Source: Sporosarcina ureae DSM 2281 (GTDB taxonomy: Bacteria; Bacillota; Bacilli; Bacillales_A; Planococcaceae). Taken from it: a stretch of 64,000 nucleotides of DNA. How positions within the stretch are numbered: the first letter of the stretch is position 1; every line of letters begins with the position of its first letter. Where the stretch lies: NCBI RefSeq assembly GCF_000425545.1, contig NZ_AUDQ01000001.1, forward strand, positions 186,001 through 250,000, written 5' to 3'. A program made the translations under genes and the position numbers. Shown piece by piece: positions 57,477 through 64,000 of this stretch. The notes beneath the pieces are model-generated. The model was not told where the DNA came from and did not search any database. It was given only the letters and a program-made list of their open reading frames with translations.

Positions 57477-58811
57477 TTGGATCGTTTAATCACTAATCTC
57501 CCTGAATATGTACTGACTCAAATAGTAGAAAATGCATTTCAATGGTTTGTTGTAGTGGACCAAGATGCGAGGATTCTTTACATGAATCAAGACTATTGTA
57601 AATTCCTTCATATTGATCAGCAAGAAACCATAGGCCGTCCTGTAAATGAAGTGATTGAGAACACCCGTATGCATGAGGTGGTGAAATCTGGTGAAGAACA
57701 TATCGCCTCTCCTCATTATATTAAAGGAACGTATATGCTGGCGAATCGAATACCTATCAGGGTGGATGGTGTGGTGGTCGGCGCATTCGGTAGCGTAGTG
57801 TTCCGGGATCTACACGACTGGCATCATCTTAGTTCTCATGTAAAACAGACTTTAGAGAAAATTAATATGGGGGAAGTCGCACATGAGCCAAACTCCTATC
57901 AAATGACGGATATAAAAGGATCTTCGGCAAGTATTCTTTCGATAAAAGAGACGATACATATGATCGCACCGAGTGACTTGCCTGTGCTGATCCAAGGAGA
58001 AAGCGGAACAGGGAAAACATTATTCGCTCACAGTATCCACCAATTATCGAATCGTTCAGATGAGCCGTTAATTACAGTGAACTGTGCTGCAATTCCACCT
58101 GATCTATTGGAAGCCGAACTGTTTGGACAAGGAAGTACTAGTGATCGAAAAAGCAGAATTCAACTAGCTGACGGAGGTACCTTGTTTATAGATGATATCG
58201 GCAGCCTTCCCTTACCTGTTCAAGTGAAGCTTCTTCGATTATTAAATGATGGTGTTGTAGAATCATTGAATTCCCACCATGCAGAGCCAGTGAATGTTCG
58301 GATTATCGCTTCTTCTAGCCAGCCATTAACTGAACTTATCGAAATGAATCAATTCCGAACGGATCTCTACTACCGTATACAAGCGATCACTCTGAATGTG
58401 CCGCCACTGCGTGAACGGATGGAAGATTTCTCTGAGATCATCAGTTTCATATTCCATAAGACCATTAGCCAAACAGGAAAAAGAAGCTTAGAGTTTTCGA
58501 AAGAGACATGGGACTACTTGAACAATTACCGATGGCCAGGCAATATACGTGAACTTCAAAACGTCATTCAGGCGGCTGTTTATTTAACAAGCGGTGATAC
58601 AATTACACCCGATGCCCTGCCGCCACAAGTTAAACAGCGCAAGATTAAGTATTCCCCTAGCTCAAGGACACTTGCCGAATCAGTAGAAGAAGTGGAACGA
58701 ACGATTCTTCTCGAGACGTTAGCACAATGTCCGAATAAAAAAGAGGCCGCACTCATACTAGGATTGAGTAAAAGTACGCTTTACGAAAAATTAAAAAAAT
58801 ATGATATATGA
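57477..58811 (+). CDS. NtrC/AtoC-type AAA+ regulator lacking GAFTGA, PAS-sensing
   Basis: 444 residues. PAS domain (about 10-115), AAA+ domain (Walker A GESGTGKTL; Walker B LFIDDIG; R-finger region RTDLYYRI; WPGNIRELQN), and a C-terminal Fis-type HTH (NKKEAALILGLSKSTLYEKLKKY). Where enhancer-binding proteins carry GAFTGA between LFG and the Walker B, this one reads ELFGQGSTSDRKSRIQLADGG, so the loop that contacts sigma-54 is missing. Starts at TTG. Probably senses a small molecule through PAS and controls the adjoining hydroxybutyrate genes. Confidence 0.9.
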   Translation: MDRLITNLPEYVLTQIVENAFQWFVVVDQDARILYMNQDYCKFLHIDQQETIGRPVNEVIENTRMHEVVKSGEEHIASPHYIKGTYMLANRIPIRVDGVVVGAFGSVVFRDLHDWHHLSSHVKQTLEKINMGEVAHEPNSYQMTDIKGSSASILSIKETIHMIAPSDLPVLIQGESGTGKTLFAHSIHQLSNRSDEPLITVNCAAIPPDLLEAELFGQGSTSDRKSRIQLADGGTLFIDDIGSLPLPVQVKLLRLLNDGVVESLNSHHAEPVNVRIIASSSQPLTELIEMNQFRTDLYYRIQAITLNVPPLRERMEDFSEIISFIFHKTISQTGKRSLEFSKETWDYLNNYRWPGNIRELQNVIQAAVYLTSGDTITPDALPPQVKQRKIKYSPSSRTLAESVEEVERTILLETLAQCPNKKEAALILGLSKSTLYEKLKKYDI

Positions 58812-58828
58812 ACTATTTTCCAACAAAC

Positions 58829-58898
58829 CGGAATTTATTCCGATAATCCGGACTACCACTCTATTATTTTCAAGCTATAATTCCGAATATCCGGAATT
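58829..58898. promoter_or_regulatory. Paired CCGGAATT inverted repeats, candidate operator
   Basis: CGGAAT-TT-ATTCCG (58830-58843) followed by ATAATCCGG, then AATTCCG-AATATC-CGGAATT (58879-58898), some 36 nt later. All lie between the regulator stop and the permease gene, where the upstream activator sites of Fis-HTH regulators are commonly found. Confidence 0.6.
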
Positions 58899-58906
58899 CA
58901 TTTCAA

Positions 58907-58952
58907 TAAAAAACATGCAAACCTTGCTATTTAGCGGTTTGCATGTTTTTTT
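58907..58952 (+). terminator. Terminator of the regulator gene
   Basis: AAACATGCAAACC / GGTTTGCATGTTT stem followed by seven T. Confidence 0.92.
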
Positions 58953-58970
58953 ATAATCTGTTTTAATACA

Positions 58971-58984
58971 TGAAAGCGCTTCAC
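58971..58984 (+). promoter_or_regulatory. cre-like site before the permease gene
   Basis: TGAAAGCGCTTCAC matches 12 of 14 positions of the CcpA site. Located 46 nt upstream of the permease start; carbon catabolite repression of hydroxybutyrate use would fit. No GG-N10-GC sigma-54 promoter is seen here. Confidence 0.6.
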
Positions 58985-59029
58985 TTGTAACATTTTAGAC
59001 AAACTATTAAACAAAATGGAGGTAGACGA

Positions 59030-60358
59030 ATGGGCATATTAGGGATGATTGGACTTATCGGTGGTTTGGCCTTGCTTATTGTTTTAACGATGAGAGGTGT
59101 GAACATTTTAATCGCTGGACCGGTTTCTGCTTTATTTGTAGCATTAATGAGTGGTATGACATTATTTCCTCAACTTGCTGGCGAAGGTGAAGAGAACTTC
59201 GTCACTAGTTATATGACAGGATTCACAAGTTTTATCATGTCGTGGTATTTAATGTTCCTGCTTGGGGCAATATTTGGTAAAGTAATGGAAGATAGCGGAG
59301 CAGCGGACGCTGTTGCAAAATGGTTCGTAGAAAAGCTCGGTATGAAGTTCGCTGTACTCGCTATTGTGATGGCCTGTGCAATCCTGACGTATGGTGGCGT
59401 GAGCTTGTTCGTCGTAGCCTTCTCTGTATATCCAATGGCTATTTCATTATTTAAGCAAGCGGATTTACCAAGACGTTTCATACCTGCGACATTAGGACTC
59501 GGCTCCGTCACGTTCACGATGACGTCTGCGGGATCACCTGAAATTCAAAACTGGATTCCAATCGAATTCCTTGGAACCAATGCTTATGCAGGCTGGGAAG
59601 TGAGTCTCCTTGTCGCATTGTTCATGGCCTTCTTCGGCTACTGGTGGCTCAAGCGAATCATCACAAAAGCAGTCAAAAAAGGCGAACGTTTCATTGATAG
59701 ATCATCAGACCCTACATTCGATACGACTCGTGCATTGCCGAACCCTTTCCTTTCCATGATTCCGTTGGCAATCGTATTGATCATTTCGTATGTATTCCAT
59801 GATAAACTAGCACAATCTGCATTAATTATAGCTTTACTAGGCGGGATCATCTCCACATATTTCGTTGGCAAAAGGTATTCACAGAACTACAGTGCAGCTG
59901 TTTCAGCGGGTACACTCGGCGCAATGGTCGCAATCGGGAATACAGCAGCTGTAGTTGGATTCGGTGGCGTAGCAAAAGCCGTACCAGCATTTCAAGACGC
60001 AGTCGCAGTGATGACCAATATCCCTGGATCTCCGTTAATCGGGACAGCGATCGCAGTATCTGTTATCGCCGGTATGACAGGATCCGCTTCTGGCGGGCAA
60101 GCTATTGCTCTGCCGCTGATCGCACCACACTATATGGATATGGGTGTTGATCCGGAAGCCCTTCACCGCGTCGTTGCAATTTCATCCGGAGCCCTGGATT
60201 CATTGCCACATAACGGCTATGTTGTCACGACGATTCAGTCTATCGCTGGAGAAACGCATCGTGCAGCTTACGGCGCAATGGCGGCTGTTACAGTCATTGT
60301 ACCCGTCATCGGTGTCATCATCGCAATCGTTTTATTCTCACTAGGATTCGGTATTTAA
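59030..60358 (+). CDS. GntP-family permease, probable 3-hydroxybutyrate uptake
   Basis: 442 residues and about twelve transmembrane segments. GntP/CitMHS-type features: LTYGGVSLFVVAFSVYPMA, GSVTFTMTSAGSPEIQN, and MTGSASGGQAIALPL. Ribosome site TGGAGGTAGA. The family transports gluconate and other hydroxy acids; linkage 21 nt upstream of 3-hydroxybutyrate dehydrogenase, as in the yxjC-scoAB-yxjF cluster of B. subtilis, points to hydroxybutyrate. Confidence 0.9.
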   Translation: MGILGMIGLIGGLALLIVLTMRGVNILIAGPVSALFVALMSGMTLFPQLAGEGEENFVTSYMTGFTSFIMSWYLMFLLGAIFGKVMEDSGAADAVAKWFVEKLGMKFAVLAIVMACAILTYGGVSLFVVAFSVYPMAISLFKQADLPRRFIPATLGLGSVTFTMTSAGSPEIQNWIPIEFLGTNAYAGWEVSLLVALFMAFFGYWWLKRIITKAVKKGERFIDRSSDPTFDTTRALPNPFLSMIPLAIVLIISYVFHDKLAQSALIIALLGGIISTYFVGKRYSQNYSAAVSAGTLGAMVAIGNTAAVVGFGGVAKAVPAFQDAVAVMTNIPGSPLIGTAIAVSVIAGMTGSASGGQAIALPLIAPHYMDMGVDPEALHRVVAISSGALDSLPHNGYVVTTIQSIAGETHRAAYGAMAAVTVIVPVIGVIIAIVLFSLGFGI

Positions 60359-60379
60359 TAGATCAAGGAGGAAGTCATC

Positions 60380-61147
60380 ATGGTAAAAGATCGAGTACTA
60401 CTCATCACTGGCGCTGCTCAAGGAATCGGATTCGAAATATCAAAAGCTTTCGCTGAAGCTGGCGCCATCGTCGTGTTGACGGATGTGAATGAAGAAAAGG
60501 TAAAAGATGCGGCTGTCACGTTAGGTCGCCGCGCAATCGGCTTGAAATGTGATGTGACGAAAGAAGAAGATATTCAACAAGCAATCGATGGGGCGATCTC
60601 CCACTTCGGCAGAATCGACATCTTGATTAACAATGCAGGTTTGCAGCACGTCGCAAAGCTCGAAGACTTCCCTACTGCACGATTTGAACTGCTTGTAAAA
60701 GTGATGCTCACTGCCCCATTCATTGCGACTAAGCTTGTCTTACCTCATATGAAGAAACAGCAATTCGGCCGAATTTTAAATATGGCATCGATCAACGGGT
60801 TGGTCGGATTCGCAGGTAAAGCTGCTTACAACTCTTCCAAACACGGCGTCATCGGATTGACGAAAGTAGCTGCACTTGAAACGGCAGCTGACGGGATTAC
60901 CGTAAATGCGATTTGCCCTGGCTACGTGGACACCCCCCTCGTCCGCAATCAATTTGAAGACTTAGCGGAAGTTCGTGGTGTGCCGCTCGAATCTGTACTA
61001 GAGGAAATTATTTATCCCCTAGTGCCACAGAAACGTTTGTTGGACGTAAAAGAAGTCGCGGATCTAGCGCTATATCTTTCAAGTGATAGCGCAAAAGGGA
61101 TTACCGGCCAAGCCGTTGTGCTCGACGGTGGATATACCGTGCAATAG
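60380..61147 (+). CDS. D-3-hydroxybutyrate dehydrogenase (SDR)
   Basis: 255 residues; classical short-chain dehydrogenase. TGAAQGIG cofactor loop (residues 11-18), NNAGLQHV, catalytic Ser in NMASINGLVG, and YNSSKHG with Tyr and Lys. The C-terminal CPGYVDTPLVRNQ matches bacterial 3-hydroxybutyrate dehydrogenases. Oxidises 3-hydroxybutyrate to acetoacetate with NAD. The acetoacetate CoA-transferase genes are not present here. GGAGGAAG precedes the ATG. Confidence 0.93.
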   Translation: MVKDRVLLITGAAQGIGFEISKAFAEAGAIVVLTDVNEEKVKDAAVTLGRRAIGLKCDVTKEEDIQQAIDGAISHFGRIDILINNAGLQHVAKLEDFPTARFELLVKVMLTAPFIATKLVLPHMKKQQFGRILNMASINGLVGFAGKAAYNSSKHGVIGLTKVAALETAADGITVNAICPGYVDTPLVRNQFEDLAEVRGVPLESVLEEIIYPLVPQKRLLDVKEVADLALYLSSDSAKGITGQAVVLDGGYTVQ

Positions 61148-61192
61148 GGTCTAAATAAGTAGGTCTTGAATGAATACTAGCCAATAAAAACC

Positions 61193-61236
61193 AAAAAAGT
61201 TCTCAACCGATGACTAGTCGAGTTGAGAACTTTTTA
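61193..61236. terminator. Bidirectional terminator (hydroxybutyrate genes / ycsI)
   Basis: AAAAGTTCTCAAC / GTTGAGAACTTTTT hairpin between convergent genes. Confidence 0.93.
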
Positions 61237-61238
61237 CA

Positions 61239-62030
61239 TTACAAAACACTAAGCTCCGAATCTTTCCTATCACTAATAAACATACAACCTGGAGAATGCG
61301 TAATCATAATCGATGGCTTACTTTGCATCGCTACCGCTTGCGGCGTCACACCACACGCCCAGAACACGGGGATCTCGCCTTCATTAATCGTAACGGCATC
61401 TCCAAAGTCCGGTGCGGAAACATCATCAATTCCAATCAAACTAGGATCCCCGAGATGAATCGGTGCCCCATGAACGTCAGGGAAGCGCGTTGTAATTTGA
61501 ATTGCTCGAATCGCGTCTTGCGCCTTCATCGGTCGCATGCTGACGACGGTCGGTCCTTCGAAAATACCAGACTTCGTGCAAGCAATATTCGTCTTATACA
61601 TCGGAACATTGCGATTTTCTTCGATATGCCGAATAGGAATTCCGCCCGCCAGTAACGGTGCCTCAAACGTGAAACTGCAGCCGATTAAAAAGCCGACCAT
61701 ATCATCTTCCCAGTAGTCTGTAATATCATTCACTTCTTCAGCCAGCACACCATCTCTATAAATACGGTAACTCGGTAGTTCACTGCGAATATCTGCACCT
61801 TCAGCAAGCTTAGCCGGACGATACGAACCCGGCTCTGTCACATCTAGTAACGGACAAGACTTCGGATTACGTTGGCAAAACAGCAGGAAATCAAGGGCGT
61901 GCTCCTGTTTTAATATGACCAAATTCGCTTGCGTAAAGCCCGTCGCCATCCCAGACGTCTGCCCGGTAATGACTTGCTCTCGGATCAACTTCCGAACTTC
62001 TTGCGCTTTCATAGAACAATAGGCTTCCAT
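61239..62030 (-). CDS. ycsI: YcsI-like putative hydro-lyase (DUF1445)
   Basis: 263 residues of the DUF1445/D-glutamate cyclase-like family. Conserved segments: GFTQANLVILKQEHALDFLLFCQRNPKSCPLLDV, GCSFTFEAPLLAGGIPIRH, and the end FWACGVTPQAVAMQSKPSIMITHSPGCMFISD. In B. subtilis it belongs to the pxpA-ycsG-ycsI-pxpBC group for 5-oxoproline. AGGAGG precedes the ATG. Last gene of the minus-strand unit before the terminator. Confidence 0.92.
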   Translation of the reverse strand: MEAYCSMKAQEVRKLIREQVITGQTSGMATGFTQANLVILKQEHALDFLLFCQRNPKSCPLLDVTEPGSYRPAKLAEGADIRSELPSYRIYRDGVLAEEVNDITDYWEDDMVGFLIGCSFTFEAPLLAGGIPIRHIEENRNVPMYKTNIACTKSGIFEGPTVVSMRPMKAQDAIRAIQITTRFPDVHGAPIHLGDPSLIGIDDVSAPDFGDAVTINEGEIPVFWACGVTPQAVAMQSKPSIMITHSPGCMFISDRKDSELSVL

Positions 62031-62050
62031 TAATTACAACCTCCTACCCA

Positions 62051-63277
62051 TCAATCAAAAAGTAATGGAATCTGTTCGATCAACGTGATGACACTCAACA
62101 CACCCATTACGACGACAACGACCACGCCGCCAATCGTAAGCCATAGTGGATGTTTGTATTCACCGACAATATTCTTCTTATACGCCGCAACGAGCAACGT
62201 ACCTAGTGCTAGTGGCAGAATCAACGCATTCAATGCCCCTACTAATAATAGAATCGTGACCGGCTTTCCAACGAATGCGAACGTTGACGTCGAGACGATG
62301 ATGAATAAAATAATAATCCAGTTGTGATACTTTTCGATGAATGGGTGGAATGATCGGATGAATGAAACCGATGTATACGCTGCACCGACAACGGACGTGA
62401 TCGCTGCTACCCACATGATGACACCGAATAATCTCAACCCAAGTTCTCCTGCACCTAGCTGGAACACAGATGCTGGTGGATTGTCTGGATCAATTTGCAA
62501 ACCTTGTGAAACGATGCCGAGTACCGCTAAGAATAATGCCACTCGGATGATCCCCGTAACGACAATACCTGTAACAGAACTTCTCGTAACCAATGGAACG
62601 GAATCAATGCCTTTAATTCCTGCGTCTAATAAACGGTGTCCACCCGCGAACGTAATGTACCCACCGACTGTACCTCCGACTAACGTAACGATCGCGAAGA
62701 AGCTGATTTCAGAAGGATTAAACGTTCGGACGATTGCCTCTCCGACTGGCGGAGACGTTTTGAAAGCAACGAATACGACCAAGATAATCATGATCACACC
62801 CGCAACGGCAACGACCTTGTCCATTACCTTGCCTGCTTCTTTTACCATGAAAATCAAAATCGCAAAGACCGCACTGATGACCGCACCCATGATCGGATCG
62901 ATTCCAACCATCGCGTTAAGCCCCAAACCTGCACCCGCCACGTTTCCTATATTGAATGCAAGACCTCCCGCGACAATGAGGAACGCTAACACGAAACCTA
63001 GACCTGGCAACACTTTATTGGCAATTTCCTGTCCACGTAATCCAGAAACCGCAATAACTCGCCAAATATTCATTTGAGCAAAGACATCTAGAATTAATGA
63101 AATTAAAATAACGAAACCAAAACTTGCGGCCAGTTGCTCAGTAAATACAGTCGTCTGCGTTAAAAATCCTGGCCCAACAGACGAAGTGGCCATCAGGAAG
63201 GCGGCGCCAAGCAAGACGCCACGGGTTACTTTTTTCTGTTCCTGCTCATGAGTCAATCCTAATTTTTCATTTTTCAT
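62051..63277 (-). CDS. ycsG: YcsG-like NRAMP-fold transporter
   Basis: 408 residues and about eleven transmembrane segments. [21 protein letters not shown] resembles the first NRAMP helix, but the metal-coordinating D-P-G-N motif of true Mn/Fe carriers is replaced (SVGPGFL), so the substrate is probably organic, perhaps 5-oxoproline. This fits its constant linkage to pxpA. Its start overlaps the pxpA stop by 4 nt. Confidence 0.9.
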   Translation of the reverse strand: MKNEKLGLTHEQEQKKVTRGVLLGAAFLMATSSVGPGFLTQTTVFTEQLAASFGFVILISLILDVFAQMNIWRVIAVSGLRGQEIANKVLPGLGFVLAFLIVAGGLAFNIGNVAGAGLGLNAMVGIDPIMGAVISAVFAILIFMVKEAGKVMDKVVAVAGVIMIILVVFVAFKTSPPVGEAIVRTFNPSEISFFAIVTLVGGTVGGYITFAGGHRLLDAGIKGIDSVPLVTRSSVTGIVVTGIIRVALFLAVLGIVSQGLQIDPDNPPASVFQLGAGELGLRLFGVIMWVAAITSVVGAAYTSVSFIRSFHPFIEKYHNWIIILFIIVSTSTFAFVGKPVTILLLVGALNALILPLALGTLLVAAYKKNIVGEYKHPLWLTIGGVVVVVVMGVLSVITLIEQIPLLFD

Positions 63278-64000
63278 ACAGACTCCTCCCGATCAGCAAT
63301 AGCCGTCACAGTAATTTCCTCACCGTTCAGCCGGTCTGTAATGTATTTTGCGAATTCGACTGCATGCTCTCCATCTCCATGGATGCAAATCGTGTCAGCG
63401 CGTAGAGCAACATCCGTCCCTTGTTGAGAACGCACTTTTCCTTCTTTTACCATCGTAATAACTTGCGCTGCAGACTGTTCTTGATCGGTAATCATCGCAT
63501 CATCTTGCGAACGCGAAGTGAGCATGCCGTTTGATTGATACGTACGATCGGCAAATACTTCATGCGCCGTCACGAGTCCAATCGCTTCCCCTGCTTTTGA
63601 CAATTCACTATCCGCAAGAGCGAACAATACAAGTGAAGGTGAGACATCATAGACAGCTTTGGCGATCGCTTCTGCAATTCCTTGATCTCTTGACGCCATC
63701 TGATACAGTGCGCCATGCGGTTTCACATGTTGCATCGGCTCTTGATGTACAGCGAGGAAGGCTTGCAGTGCGCCGATTTGATAAACAACCATATCGTACG
63801 CTTCTTCGGGAGTAATGTTCATATCTCTACGTCCGAATCCAACTAAATCAGGCAACCCCGGATGTGCGCCGATTCGTACTCCGTTATCGATCGCAAGTTG
63901 TACCGTTTCCCGCATCACGGAAGGATCTCCCGCGTGGAATCCGCACGCTATATTGGCAGAGGTTACATATTTCAATATCTCTTTTTGTTCCCCTAATGTA
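63274..64000 (-). CDS. pxpA: 5-oxoprolinase subunit A (LamB/YcsF), N-terminus outside window
   Basis: The frame is open to the window edge. The family sequence begins upstream, with [25 protein letters not shown] visible; the TTG at 63975 is internal. Further marks: [28 protein letters not shown] and [14 protein letters not shown]. PxpA works with PxpBC to cleave 5-oxoproline to glutamate using ATP. pxpB and pxpC do not follow ycsI here, so they would lie upstream of pxpA or elsewhere. Confidence 0.93.
   Translation of the reverse strand, partial: TLGEQKEILKYVTSANIACGFHAGDPSVMRETVQLAIDNGVRIGAHPGLPDLVGFGRRDMNITPEEAYDMVVYQIGALQAFLAVHQEPMQHVKPHGALYQMASRDQGIAEAIAKAVYDVSPSLVLFALADSELSKAGEAIGLVTAHEVFADRTYQSNGMLTSRSQDDAMITDQEQSAAQVITMVKEGKVRSQQGTDVALRADTICIHGDGEHAVEFAKYITDRLNGEEITVTAIADREESV

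Noticed and set aside
58953-59029. Sigma-54 promoter for the permease gene
   Set aside because: No GG-N10-GC pair at plausible spacing; consistent with the missing GAFTGA loop of the regulator.
62337-63077. 246-residue plus-strand ORF
   Set aside because: Antisense shadow of ycsG; Thr/Pro-rich reverse reading of transmembrane codons.

Overview
The window reads as a chromosomal segment of a low-to-mid GC Gram-positive rod of the order Bacillales, most likely Planococcaceae (Sporosarcina-like). The evidence is long synteny with Bacillus subtilis blocks (yjbI-yjbH / pepF-coiA-mecA-spx-trpS; fabHA-fabF; yitW-yitV-yitU-yitS; yisL-yisK; addBA; hpf-secA-prfB-cccB-ftsEX-ctpB-minJ-csbA; flaG-fliD-fliS-fliT; comK; pxpA-ycsG-ycsI), combined with differences from Bacillus: a M23 hydrolase next to ftsX, a ClpB without its N-domain, and a PilZ gene between fliT and hpf. 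I saw no rRNA, tRNA, prophage, transposase or CRISPR-cas genes.

Layout. 1-8.5 kb: truncated haemoglobin and the Spx adaptor YjbH, then the competence/stress block pepF, coiA, mecA and spx on the minus strand, then trpS under a tryptophan T-box. 8.5-11.4 kb: fabH-fabF behind a FapR-type operator. 11.5-14.5 kb: DUF2929 protein, CtsR-type-regulated ClpB, RraA-like protein. 15-18.2 kb: yitW/yitV and, divergently, yitU/degV. 18.5-30 kb: a membrane-anchored amylase-like pseudoenzyme, small membrane proteins, yisL, yisK, a DUF418 protein and addA/addB. 31-46.7 kb: TVP38 protein, azlCD, then a long minus-strand envelope/division block from hpf and secA to minJ and csbA, including prfB with its programmed +1 frameshift. 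46.8-54.8 kb: PilZ protein, flagellar cap genes, two chemoreceptors and two YjcZ-like microproteins. 54.8-57.2 kb: a phased tandem repeat, a small sigma factor, a zinc-ribbon microprotein, and comK preceded by an unlisted 45-residue ORF. 57.5-64 kb: an enhancer-binding-protein-like regulator without GAFTGA, a GntP permease and 3-hydroxybutyrate dehydrogenase, then part of the 5-oxoproline cluster.

How the genes connect. ComK, its degradation adaptor MecA, CoiA and the recombination enzyme AddAB bear on DNA uptake and recombination; Spx and its adaptor YjbH bear on thiol stress. FtsE/FtsX, the M23 hydrolase, CtpB, MinJ and SecA form an envelope and division neighbourhood. FlaG/FliD/FliS/FliT, the PilZ protein and the receptors form a motility neighbourhood.

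The most unusual content is non-coding. (1) Nine copies of a structured interspersed repeat (about 110-210 bp) occupy gaps in the first 46 kb. Their outer stems differ in sequence but stay paired, and exchangeable cores keep two interleaved helices. (2) A roughly 490-bp compound repeat, part of it bounded by 10-bp inverted ends, occurs twice in opposite orientation 25 kb apart. (3) Eleven 42-bp units, each two 21-bp halves, place a CGCTC box every two helical turns between a chemoreceptor gene and the sigma factor gene. (4) The 45-codon ORF before comK carries an IPLY motif resembling the MecA-binding segment of ComS.
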